22,928 nt of DNA from a virus: IMG/VR virus record IMGVR_UViG_3300037847_000950, positions 1 through 22,928 of that record. One strand, written 5' to 3'. Under the pieces are notes generated by a model. It had not been told where the DNA came from, searched no databases, and saw only the letters and a list, made by a program, of their open reading frames with translations. The position numbers and the translations under genes were made by a program. This document shows positions 15,034 to 20,943 of this stretch, piece by piece (the first letter of the stretch is position 1; every line of letters begins with the position of its first letter).

Positions 15034-15077
15034 TAGAGGTCGGGTTCGAAAAATTTAACCGATTGGAGATGTCGATT

Positions 15078-15620
15078 ATGACAAACGAAAATTTAAGCAT
15101 CGCTGAAGACAAGCAAATTGGCAAGACTGCTAGAATTATAGCAGGAACGATTTGCGAAAGCAAATCCCTGCCGTTTTATCTTGTGAGCTTCAAGCCGAGA
15201 GGCTCAAGCTGGAGTCGTAACGGAAGACTTTCCGTTAGAGTCTTCGCCACCATCAAGAACGCCTTTGGCGGTGAGGTTCCAACACAAGCTCTACGAGCTT
15301 TGGAGCAAGATTGTGAAAACAATCTTACTGGAAAGGGTTCGCAGAAAGTCTTAGCATCTCTAAAAATCGAAGATTTTGTAGAGCAATACGGCACTAAGGT
15401 TTCAAAGAAACCTTCAGTGAAAGCTAAAGCAAAGACTTCTACGAAGTCCAAGCCGACTGCTAAAGTGACTCCAAAGGAGTCTACTAAACCAGCGACCAAT
15501 GCTTTCGCAAAATCTCTTGAGATTAATCTGAAAGCACTGGATCAGGATAATTTGCAATCAGAAGAGATTGAGGCGATACAAGAAAGTCTTCTTCAAACTT
15601 TTGAATTAGCGAAGTCTTAA
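15078..15620 (+). CDS. Early protein of unknown function, hairpin-rich gene
   Basis: 180 aa, first gene after the rightward promoter. I start it at the ATG at 15078 because GGAG (15065-15068) is 9 bases upstream; an in-frame TTG at 15063 and ATG at 15069 lie on or against the ribosome site. Residues ~20-105 form a compact domain (ARIIAGTICESKSLPFYLVS, RLSVRVFATIKNAFGG, EVPTQALRALEQDCENNL), then a Lys/Ser/Thr/Pro linker (SVKAKAKTSTKSKPTAK) and an acidic helical tail. Not recognised. The coding sequence itself holds at least eight perfect hairpins with 6-8 bp stems and 3-4 nt loops. By position it may be a host-takeover or regulatory protein. Confidence 0.8.
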   Translation: MTNENLSIAEDKQIGKTARIIAGTICESKSLPFYLVSFKPRGSSWSRNGRLSVRVFATIKNAFGGEVPTQALRALEQDCENNLTGKGSQKVLASLKIEDFVEQYGTKVSKKPSVKAKAKTSTKSKPTAKVTPKESTKPATNAFAKSLEINLKALDQDNLQSEEIEAIQESLLQTFELAKS

Positions 15621-15629
15621 TTTAAACTT

Positions 15630-15650
15630 GGCCCTCTTCGGAGGGCCTTT
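15630..15650 (+). terminator. UUCG-loop rho-independent terminator
   Basis: GGCCCTC-TTCG-GAGGGCC forms a perfect 7-bp stem with the very stable UUCG loop, followed by TTT and an AT stretch. The T-run is short, so it may be partial. It starts 10 nt after the stop of the early gene and shares two bases with the next hairpin. Confidence 0.78.
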
Positions 15651-15696
15651 ATATATCTTATAAGTAAGTTCTACGAACTTATAAGATATATAAAGG
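15646..15696. repeat. 20-bp-arm hairpin next to the terminator
   Basis: Perfect arms 15646-15665 and 15677-15696 (CCTTTATATATC... / ...GATATATAAAGG) around an 11-nt loop. The apex can refold as AAGTTC-TAC-GAACTT (15666-15680) by slipping a duplicated AAGT. The ribosome site AAGGAGG of the next gene begins four bases after it, so folding may influence its translation. Confidence 0.93.
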
Positions 15697-15710
15697 ACTA
15701 AGGAGGTGTA

Positions 15711-15863
15711 ATGCAAGCAGAAACCATTATGGTTGAGTTGACTTTGACAGAAGTTTTAGATATATTAGTTGCCATTGGTGTTAGCGATCACCATAAAGCA
15801 GATAATATTAATGGTAATCTAAGACGTAAACTTATACTGGAACTCAGAAAATACAAGGACTAA
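15711..15863 (+). CDS. Small protein, 50 aa, unknown
   Basis: MQAETIMVELTLTEVLDILV... with a near-ideal Shine-Dalgarno (AAGGAGG at 15700-15706) just after the 20-bp-arm hairpin. The protein is a mix of helix-like hydrophobic and charged residues ending RRKLILELRKYKD. Three bases separate its stop from the next ATG. No family recognised. Confidence 0.72.
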   Translation: MQAETIMVELTLTEVLDILVAIGVSDHHKADNINGNLRRKLILELRKYKD

Positions 15864-15866
15864 TCT

Positions 15867-16049
15867 ATGCAGAATGTGATTGATATGTGCAATGTTGTTT
15901 CTTTACTTCATGACCCTAAGTTTTCTAAGGAACAATGCGAACTTGCAATTACAGTAATGCTGTACACTCATGGCAATTATTTTGTTAGGGATTTTATGGA
16001 TCGTTACATTGAAATAATCAAGGAAGAACAACAGAAGGAGGCTTTTTAA
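15867..16049 (+). CDS. Small protein, 60 aa, unknown
   Basis: MQNVIDMCNVVSLLHDPKFS... ending IIKEEQQKEAF. AAGGA lies seven bases before the start, inside the end of the upstream gene. It has two Cys (C8, C24) and is probably all helical. Its stop overlaps the next ATG by one base (TAATG), so the following membrane protein is probably translated with it. Confidence 0.72.
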   Translation: MQNVIDMCNVVSLLHDPKFSKEQCELAITVMLYTHGNYFVRDFMDRYIEIIKEEQQKEAF

Positions 16050-16243
16050 TGAAAGAACGTAGTTGGTATTTACTTGTGGGCTTGTTGATGTCTATTTCAT
16101 TCGCATTAGTTTTTATAGAATGGCATGATGAATGGGTTCCAAGACTTTCGATTTACATTTTGTTTGGTGCAGGTAATCTTTTTGGTTACGGCATGGCTAC
16201 TTTGATTTTAAATCATATCTATGGATTTCTTGAAGATGAATGA
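16049..16243 (+). CDS. Two-TM membrane protein, candidate holin, 64 aa
   Basis: Residues ~7-23 (YLLVGLLMSISFALVFI) and ~35-56 (SIYILFGAGNLFGYGMATLI) are hydrophobic enough to span the inner membrane, joined by a short charged loop (EWHDEWVPR) and flanked by a basic N-terminus and an acidic C-terminus (FLEDE). This is the size and topology of class II holins. A cell-wall hydrolase lies one gene downstream, which supports a lysis role, but no motif proves it. Confidence 0.65.
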   Translation: MKERSWYLLVGLLMSISFALVFIEWHDEWVPRLSIYILFGAGNLFGYGMATLILNHIYGFLEDE

Positions 16244-16382
16244 AGATATTGAATTAATCCATATACCTTGTCATGTTTGTAATTCAAAAGCTATTGGCAT
16301 GCAAGATGATAAACCAGTGTGTCTTGAACATTTTAGCATGTTAATATTTACTAAGCAGGTGAACCATGAAAAGAGATATTAA
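16236..16382 (+). CDS. Small zinc-ribbon-like protein, 48 aa
   Basis: MNEDIELIHIPCHVCNSKAI... overlaps the candidate holin by 8 nt and the hydrolase by 17 nt and bridges their gap. Residues C12-x2-C15 and C29-x2-H32 are spaced like a CCCH zinc ribbon. The ribosome site is weak (TTGAAG), so the call rests on the fit into the gap and the metal-ligand pattern. Confidence 0.5.
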   Translation: MNEDIELIHIPCHVCNSKAIGMQDDKPVCLEHFSMLIFTKQVNHEKRY

Positions 16383-16845
16383 ATACAATTTGTTAATGTT
16401 ATTCATGGTGTTTGGACTTATCTTTGCTACTTGTGAAGATGCTCAAGCCTATGATGAGAACGAAGAAGCACATTGTTTGGCTCGAAATATATATTTTGAG
16501 GCAGGTAATCAACCATTGGCAGGTCGTATCGCCGTTGGTCAAGTAACGATAAACCGTAGAGATCATGGTTTATTTCCCGATAATATATGTGATGTTGTAC
16601 ATCAAGGAGGTGAAAAAAGACATAGATGTCAGTTTAGTTGGTACTGTGATGGTAAACATGATACTCCAACTGATTCTGAAACTTGGATGGATAGCATAGT
16701 CCTAGCTTATAGGCTACTACACTTTGACGATATGGATATAACAGAAGGTTCTTTATGGTATCATGCTAACTACATTGATAAACCTTATTGGTCTTCAGAG
16801 TTAACTCCTACAGTCATAATAAATAATCATATATTTTATAAATAA
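16366..16845 (+). CDS. SleB-type cell-wall hydrolase (endolysin)
   Basis: 159 aa. Residues ~8-22 are a hydrophobic signal with a likely cleavage site after AQA (residue 28), so it can reach the periplasm by the host Sec system. The mature part matches the cell-wall hydrolase family named for SleB (Hydrolase_2): CLARNIYFEAGNQPLAGRIA with the conserved Glu at 45, VTINRR, CQFSWYCDG at 88-96 and WYHANYI near 131. These enzymes cleave the glycan strands of peptidoglycan. With the two-TM neighbour it forms a probable lysis pair on the early arm. Confidence 0.85.
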   Translation: MKRDIKYNLLMLFMVFGLIFATCEDAQAYDENEEAHCLARNIYFEAGNQPLAGRIAVGQVTINRRDHGLFPDNICDVVHQGGEKRHRCQFSWYCDGKHDTPTDSETWMDSIVLAYRLLHFDDMDITEGSLWYHANYIDKPYWSSELTPTVIINNHIFYK

Positions 16846-16877
16846 ATATATAAATATAACTTTAAAAGGAAACTTTT

Positions 16878-17480
16878 ATGGCTTCTTTATTTAAACTTCA
16901 TAATCCTCTTATTAATTCTTTTATGCAAGAGTCTTCTGATAATTGCGCTAAAGGAGTTAGGATGTCTATCAAATCTATAAGAAAACCTTGGAGATTTGTA
17001 GCTAGACAGATAGAAGAGTTTAATAAGTTCGGACTTAGAGCTAGATGTATTAGAGGTTCTAAAGAAAAATCTATGTTGTGGTTAGAGATTAATAAGGACT
17101 CCTTGTACAAAAATGTAATGGCTTCTCTTAAATATAAAGGAAGACGAAAGAAAGTTGAAATGATGTTAGCTTTCTTGGAAGTTCCTAATTTAGGACTAGC
17201 CAAAGCAGGGTTTTGTTGTCAGTTATTCGCTGGTGTTGTCGGATGTATCGACACTCATAATCTTAGACACTACAATGTAGATCCTAATGTATTGAGTTAT
17301 GATAAGAATGCTTCTTTAGAAACAAGACTAAAGAAGATTAACGCATATCTTGATTTATGTCAACGAATAAGATCTGAACATCTTTGGAATAGATGGTGTA
17401 ATGATTTAGCTAGGAAAGATAAAAGATTTAAAGATGCTTTTGAAGTTTCTGAGCTTCACTTCACTAATCTTCAGATATAA
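16878..17480 (+). CDS. Basic protein, 200 aa, HhH-GPD-like signature
   Basis: MASLFKLHNPLINSFMQESS... ribosome site AAAAGGAAAC. Residues 102-111 (VPNLGLAKAG) followed by CIDTHN at 123-128 recall the helix-hairpin-helix plus catalytic Asp pattern of HhH-GPD DNA glycosylases (LPGVGxKTA ... VDTH), with helices on both sides (KVEMMLAFLEV, TRLKKINAYLDLCQRIR). The first 100 residues are very basic. It may be a base-excision or other DNA-binding protein; a chance resemblance cannot be ruled out. It is the last gene before an internal promoter. Confidence 0.75.
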   Translation: MASLFKLHNPLINSFMQESSDNCAKGVRMSIKSIRKPWRFVARQIEEFNKFGLRARCIRGSKEKSMLWLEINKDSLYKNVMASLKYKGRRKKVEMMLAFLEVPNLGLAKAGFCCQLFAGVVGCIDTHNLRHYNVDPNVLSYDKNASLETRLKKINAYLDLCQRIRSEHLWNRWCNDLARKDKRFKDAFEVSELHFTNLQI

Positions 17481-17486
17481 ATTAGC

Positions 17487-17515
17487 TTGACAGCATCGGC
17501 AGGGGCCGTTACAAT
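17487..17515 (+). promoter_or_regulatory. Sigma70 promoter with GGGGCC/GGCCCC dyad
   Basis: TTGACA (17487-17492), 17-nt spacer, TACAAT (17510-17515). A perfect 6-bp inverted repeat, GGGGCC and GGCCCC with 9 nt between, brackets the -10 box (17502-17522), so a protein bound there would block the promoter. Drives the DUF932 gene. Confidence 0.85.
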
Positions 17516-17531
17516 AGGCCCCGAACCGAAC

Positions 17532-17578
17532 AGCGAGCTTAATTATAAGTACCTACTGCCCCCTTAATGGGACTCGCT
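17532..17578 (+). other. Branched-fold leader before the DUF932 gene (candidate structured RNA)
   Basis: An outer stem AGCGAG (17532-17537) with CTCGCT (17573-17578) encloses two small hairpins, CTTA-ATTA-TAAG (17538-17549) and CCC-TTAAT-GGG (17561-17571), as a three-way junction. It lies in the ~120-nt leader of the 17487 promoter. Could be a cis-acting RNA; no known class is recognised. Confidence 0.5.
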
Positions 17579-17641
17579 ATCTAAAAAGAGCAGTTTAAGT
17601 GACGTTAGTAACACTTCTTTCTAAAACTTTGGAGAATTATC

Positions 17642-18604
17642 TTGAGTAATATAGTTAATATGTTTGAGTCTAGTGTGTTTCCTGAAGGATATGGCGATGC
17701 TGATTTTGAAGTATTGACAGCTACACCATACTACACGGCTGTCCTGAATGATGGTTCTGATATTGAGATAGCGCAAAACAAAAAGAAAGTTTATTTCAGA
17801 ACTGATACTGGTGATGAATTAGGAACACATGGACAACGATATAAGCCTGTACACCACAAGGATATGATTGATAGCACTCGATCAATTCTTAAAAGATCTT
17901 CTTTGAATCTCGATGGTCTTGAAGAAACCATTACTGTCGGAGAGAATGGTGCAGTTTGTTTTGTAAAACATTTACTTCCCGAACACCAGATAACAACTCC
18001 TGATGGTGACACTGGTGAGCTTACATTCCTTGCAGTCAATGCTTATAATTCTAAGATGGCTTACTGGCAGTCAGTTGGGCTTCGACAATCTGCTTGCCTT
18101 AATGGTCAAGTATTTACAACAGGGGCCGCTAGTGTCTACAAGAATAGACATACAATGTCTTTGAATCTAGAACATGCTGCTAAAATAATAAGTAATGTTG
18201 TAGGTATCCTTGATAAAGAGAATGAGATATGGCATCGATGGGCTAAGATGCCGACAAGCAGCGCACAGATGTTTCCTATATTTGCTAAAGCTGCTGGATC
18301 TAAGAAGGCTTTAGATTGTCTTGAAGCTGGCGATGATATGTTCTCGATACTTAGCAATGAAGCTGCTGTTAAAAACAACAAAGCTTTAATCTACATGCTA
18401 ACCAAGTGGACACAAGATTATGCTCCTCGTATGGGTCAGAACTTGTGGGCTGCTTATAATACACTAACTGATTGGTCAACTCACTTTACTCCTGAAACAA
18501 CAAAGAGAACTCCAGTTGTGGACATGCCAATGGTTTCTTACAAGAACTCTGAAACTGTTCGCAGCATTGTGAGTGATACTCCTTTGTTTAAGATGGCGGC
18601 TTAG
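17642..18604 (+). CDS. DUF932-type phage/plasmid protein
   Basis: 320 aa starting at TTG with GGAG eight bases upstream (TTTGGAGAATTATCTTG); the next ATG in frame, six codons on, has no ribosome site. Segments typical of the DUF932 family (phage/plasmid-like protein TIGR03299) are seen: YFRTDTGDELGTHGQRYKPV near 51-70, NAYNSKMAYWQSVGLRQSAC near 133-152 and the helical C-terminus (GQNLWAAYNTLTDWSTHF). The family is widespread in phages and plasmids; its biochemical role is unknown. It has its own promoter and structured leader. Confidence 0.82.
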   Translation: MSNIVNMFESSVFPEGYGDADFEVLTATPYYTAVLNDGSDIEIAQNKKKVYFRTDTGDELGTHGQRYKPVHHKDMIDSTRSILKRSSLNLDGLEETITVGENGAVCFVKHLLPEHQITTPDGDTGELTFLAVNAYNSKMAYWQSVGLRQSACLNGQVFTTGAASVYKNRHTMSLNLEHAAKIISNVVGILDKENEIWHRWAKMPTSSAQMFPIFAKAAGSKKALDCLEAGDDMFSILSNEAAVKNNKALIYMLTKWTQDYAPRMGQNLWAAYNTLTDWSTHFTPETTKRTPVVDMPMVSYKNSETVRSIVSDTPLFKMAA

Positions 18605-18613
18605 TTCTCCTAA

Positions 18614-18629
18614 TATCCTGAGTAGGATA
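18614..18629. repeat. 6-bp hairpin after the DUF932 gene
   Basis: TATCCT-GAGT-AGGATA is a perfect inverted repeat nine bases after the stop codon. There is no T-run, so it is not a classic terminator; it may protect the mRNA end. Confidence 0.6.
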
Positions 18630-18665
18630 ATAAACTGCTCACTTTAAAATTAATAAGGGGATATT

Positions 18666-18908
18666 ATGCTTTTAAAAAAAGGCGATAGGGTTGTACATTG
18701 TGGAGCTTTTCATACTGAAGATCCTAAAGTAATGCGTGTAACTGGAATTCAAAAAGCTTCTTTCGAAGTAATCGAAGATGAACTGATAGATGAAATAGAA
18801 TGGGATGATTTTAGAGCAACGCCAAAAGAATATGTTGTTGATTTTCAAGATGGTGGTTGGGCTTATAACTATCAAATCTATAAACTTGGTTGGAGACCTT
18901 CCACATGA
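18666..18908 (+). CDS. Hypothetical protein, 80 aa
   Basis: MLLKKGDRVVHCGAFHTEDP... with AAGGGGAT upstream. The beta-strand pattern (GDRVVH, MRVTGIQKASFEVIED, EYVVDFQDGGWAYNYQIYKL) suggests a small barrel. Its stop overlaps the next ATG (ATGA). It is the first of a run of small unrecognised genes. Confidence 0.72.
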   Translation: MLLKKGDRVVHCGAFHTEDPKVMRVTGIQKASFEVIEDELIDEIEWDDFRATPKEYVVDFQDGGWAYNYQIYKLGWRPST

Positions 18909-19057
18909 AACAAATAATTCTTGATGCGAAGGATGCCTCACCATCTGAAGAAGGCCCAATAGATGAAATGGTTCTTGACTTTCTTATTGATAAGGGTATA
19001 ATCCCATCTAGTTTTAGATGGAAACTTGTGATTGAATATGAGGAGAATACAAAATGA
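18905..19057 (+). CDS. Small acidic protein, 50 aa
   Basis: MKQIILDAKDASPSEEGPID... starts by ATGA overlap with the preceding stop and ends by ATGA overlap with the next start. It has an acidic middle and ends EYEENTK. GAGGAG for the next gene is in its final codons. No family recognised. Confidence 0.68.
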   Translation: MKQIILDAKDASPSEEGPIDEMVLDFLIDKGIIPSSFRWKLVIEYEENTK

Positions 19058-19197
19058 ACAAAGAAGCTAAGTCAATAGGCAGAAGAGCGGCGGGGTCTTA
19101 CGGAAGACCGCGAAACTCAAACAAGCGCAACGGCTATAACGCCAAACGTGCTGGCAACAAAGCAATCAGAAAATCGGGAAAAAATTATGAACTATAA
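19054..19197 (+). CDS. Very basic 47-aa protein
   Basis: MNKEAKSIGRRAAGSYGRPR..., about one third Arg/Lys and rich in Asn and Gly, with GAGGAG nine bases upstream. Likely binds nucleic acid, by charge alone. Its codons are visibly richer in G and C than its neighbours (GCGGCGGGG..., CGCGAAAC). A 6-bp hairpin, GGTCTT-ACGG-AAGACC, lies in it at 19094-19109. Overlaps the next gene by 11 nt. Confidence 0.65.
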   Translation: MNKEAKSIGRRAAGSYGRPRNSNKRNGYNAKRAGNKAIRKSGKNYEL

Positions 19198-19345
19198 ATA
19201 TGTAGTCGAGGTCGAGTACAAAGACGGGTCAGTTAAATCCAAAATGTTTAAACGCAATGAGTTTGACAGGGTGAATAACTACCACGGCAGGCTGCAAAAT
19301 GCTTGGGGCAAAGGCATAAAGAAAGTAGTAACGAAGAAAATTTAA
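19187..19345 (+). CDS. Hypothetical protein, 52 aa
   Basis: I use the ATG at 19187 (MNYKYVVEVEYKDGSVKSKM...), which has a GGGA 8 nt upstream; the frame also opens further upstream at a non-ATG codon inside the previous gene, which seems unlikely. The protein is a beta-rich N-terminus plus a basic C-terminus (GKGIKKVVTKKI). Function unknown. Confidence 0.65.
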   Translation: MNYKYVVEVEYKDGSVKSKMFKRNEFDRVNNYHGRLQNAWGKGIKKVVTKKI

Positions 19346-19359
19346 CAGGAGAATACTAA

Positions 19360-19383
19360 GTGTTGGATCGAAACTTGCAATGA
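19360..19383 (+). CDS. Possible 7-codon leader peptide
   Basis: AGGAG at 19347-19351 is followed after 8 nt by GTG, TTG, GAT, CGA, AAC, TTG, CAA and the stop TGA, which overlaps the next gene's ATG as ATGA. The best ribosome site here fits this mini-ORF rather than the longer gene, so translational coupling is likely. Confidence 0.35.
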   Translation: MLDRNLQ

Positions 19384-19661
19384 AGTATTGGTGTGGTGAT
19401 ATGGATAAAGAAATAGAAACAAAAAGACATATAGAAATTTTTTTAGATTACTGGATTTATTACAGGAATAGTGAACCTTATATGCCAGTTTTAAGAAGTA
19501 ATCAAAAAGATTTTAAAAACGCTTTAATAGATTTTGTTGAGCTTGAAGTTAAAACACGATTAAATCAAAAGGGTGAAAGCATTGATGAGTATCTTGGTAT
19601 TAAAGAAAATACAAGAGAACTCGGTATGGTATCTTCAATAGTAACTAGGGAGGAACAATGA
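19380..19661 (+). CDS. Hypothetical protein, 93 aa
   Basis: MKYWCGDMDKEIETKRHIEI... The ATG at 19380 overlaps the mini-ORF stop; an internal ATG at 19401 (MDKEIETK) is an alternative start. The protein is mostly helical with charged segments (KDFKNALIDFVELEVKTRLN). Stop overlaps the next ATG (ATGA). Not recognised. Confidence 0.7.
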   Translation: MKYWCGDMDKEIETKRHIEIFLDYWIYYRNSEPYMPVLRSNQKDFKNALIDFVELEVKTRLNQKGESIDEYLGIKENTRELGMVSSIVTREEQ

Positions 19662-19879
19662 GTGCAATAGATCCTAACTCTGAAATGATGGAAGCATTAG
19701 ATGATGCTTGGGCAAAGCATTGGGCTTTTAATTATAATGCTGTACCTAATCGCAAATTGTTTTATAAGTTTGCTCGTTATCTTAGACATGAGTTTGATGA
19801 CCACGACATAATGTCTGAAATAGATACTGTAATTGCTGATCAGTTTCCTTTGTTTTTAGACTACTTGGTAGGTACATAA
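19658..19879 (+). CDS. Hypothetical protein, 73 aa
   Basis: MSAIDPNSEMMEALDDAWAK... with GGGAGG upstream and ATGA overlap with the previous gene. Acidic and helical, with FARYLRHEFDDHD in the middle and a C-terminal hydrophobic segment (FPLFLDYLVGT). Its stop overlaps the next ATG by one base. No family recognised. Confidence 0.72.
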   Translation: MSAIDPNSEMMEALDDAWAKHWAFNYNAVPNRKLFYKFARYLRHEFDDHDIMSEIDTVIADQFPLFLDYLVGT

Positions 19880-20178
19880 TGTATACTACACATACTTTGT
19901 TATCTCTGAAAGATCAACTTTTAAATCCTAAAAGAAGTGATAAGTTTCAAATGCCTTTTTATTTAGAAGGCTGGCGAATATGTGATGTATCTGTTGGATC
20001 TAAAAAATGTAGAGTAGTACCTATAACTAAACGAGGCGGTAAAACTTTCACACTTTTTAAATTAAAAGAACAACTTCAAAAACATTACTGGACTGCTGCA
20101 AAAACTGATGCTACTATAAAAGCATGGAGTAATGGTAAAAGAAAACGCCCAAGAAATTGGGAAAAAGATTATGCTTGA
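19879..20178 (+). CDS. Hypothetical basic protein, 99 aa
   Basis: MYTTHTLLSLKDQLLNPKRS... with a basic C-terminus (SNGKRKRPRNWEKDYA). Start overlaps the upstream stop (TAATG). The -35 box of the next promoter lies at its last codons, so this gene closes the small-gene operon. Function unknown. Confidence 0.72.
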   Translation: MYTTHTLLSLKDQLLNPKRSDKFQMPFYLEGWRICDVSVGSKKCRVVPITKRGGKTFTLFKLKEQLQKHYWTAAKTDATIKAWSNGKRKRPRNWEKDYA

Positions 20179-20203
20179 CAGGAAAAAACCTGTCGGTTAT
20201 AAT
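20175..20203 (+). promoter_or_regulatory. Perfect sigma70 promoter with spacer dyad (SSB gene)
   Basis: TTGACA (20175-20180), 17-nt spacer, TATAAT (20198-20203): full consensus. The spacer contains the inverted repeat GACAGG (20177-20182), six A, CCTGTC (20189-20194), which overlaps the -35 box and could be an operator. It reads into the ssDNA-binding gene and the replication genes. Confidence 0.92.
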
Positions 20204-20235
20204 GTGCAACGAAACCAACCAACGGAGAAATATAT

Positions 20236-20670
20236 ATGGCTGTACTTGAAGGAACTGCATATTGGGCTTTTGTGAAAACGCCTAACACTAAGTTCGAACC
20301 TACATATAGTGTCAATCTTGTAGTTGACAACGAAACTGCATCTGATTTTGAAGATCGTGGTTTCACTGTCAAGCAAATGGATGAAGGCCCTGCTGTTGTA
20401 ATAAAGCGGAAGGTCAATGGCCCTAATGGTATGATTCGAAAGGCTCCAGACCTTATCGGTAGAAACCTTGAAGAGCTTGATGTCAATGTAGGCAATGGCT
20501 CGAAGGTCAGGGTTAAGTACAAAGAGTGGGAGTCTACTTGGAATGGTAGGAAATTCAAAGGATTAGATTTTGTCAAGATGCAAGTCATTGATCTTGTCGA
20601 ATACAATCCAGAAGGTAGTGGCGACGATGAACTAACAGCAGTAGATGATGAGGAGCTAGATGATCTATGA
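20236..20670 (+). CDS. Single-stranded DNA-binding protein (T7 gp2.5-like)
   Basis: 144 aa, with an OB-fold pattern (GTAYWAFVKTPNTKFEPTYS, VKQMDEGPAVVIKRKVNG, SKVRVKYKEWESTWNGRKFK) and a strongly acidic C-terminal tail (GDDELTAVDDEELDDL). The acidic tail is the hallmark of phage SSBs that touch polymerase and helicase; T7's tail ends in Phe, here Leu. It is shorter than T7 gp2.5 (232 aa). It coats ssDNA during replication. It has its own consensus promoter and lies three genes before the DNA polymerase. GGAGA precedes the ATG. Confidence 0.82.
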   Translation: MAVLEGTAYWAFVKTPNTKFEPTYSVNLVVDNETASDFEDRGFTVKQMDEGPAVVIKRKVNGPNGMIRKAPDLIGRNLEELDVNVGNGSKVRVKYKEWESTWNGRKFKGLDFVKMQVIDLVEYNPEGSGDDELTAVDDEELDDL

Positions 20671-20933
20671 GCGAAGTAGAAAGCGACACCGCTAAAATGG
20701 TGTATCGAAACGATGAAACTGACTACGATGTTTCAAAGTTAAATGCTGAAGCGCAGCAAGCTTTTATGTTGTTAGCTCAGTTACAGCAAGGTGCATTGCG
20801 CCAAGCTGAAATTGAGATGGCTACTTTAAGAGCAGCACAAGCTCAGTACAATTCTGTAATCAAAAGCAACCTAGATGAGGAGGCTAGGATAAATACTGAC
20901 GAGCCAGTTATCGTTGAAAATAGCGAAGACTGA
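20667..20933 (+). CDS. Hypothetical protein, 88 aa, coiled-coil-like
   Basis: MSEVESDTAKMVYRNDETDY... overlaps the SSB stop as ATGA. Residues ~30-70 are an Ala/Gln/Leu helix (AEAQQAFMLLAQLQQGALRQ, AEIEMATLRAAQAQ), ending in an acidic tail. Unknown role; it sits in the replication module, followed by a hairpin. Confidence 0.75.
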   Translation: MSEVESDTAKMVYRNDETDYDVSKLNAEAQQAFMLLAQLQQGALRQAEIEMATLRAAQAQYNSVIKSNLDEEARINTDEPVIVENSED

Positions 20934-20943
20934 GTAAAACAAC

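Larger units (their letters stand above)
14430..15077. other. Non-coding control region packed with inverted repeats
   Basis: No convincing gene lies between the divergent promoters and the first early gene. The sequence is dominated by inverted repeats, listed separately below, and short words built from CTTTAAAG and TTCAAAGA. Additional small elements are the hairpin at 14438-14452, a GGGGTAGCCCC at about 14552-14562, the palindrome CCTTCGAAGG at 14580-14589, the 7-bp hairpin at 14597-14613 and the 8-bp hairpin at 14756-14774 (TAGATTTC-GAA-GAAATCTA). Two or three micro-ORFs of 10-24 codons occur; none has convincing support. Candidate origin, packaging signal or structured leader. Confidence 0.8.

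Noticed and set aside
15738-15770. TTGACA in the 50-aa gene as a promoter
   Set aside because: No -10 box at acceptable spacing.
20169-20606. 145-codon antisense frame over the SSB gene
   Set aside because: Shadow of a confidently identified gene, with no ribosome site and no recognisable protein.
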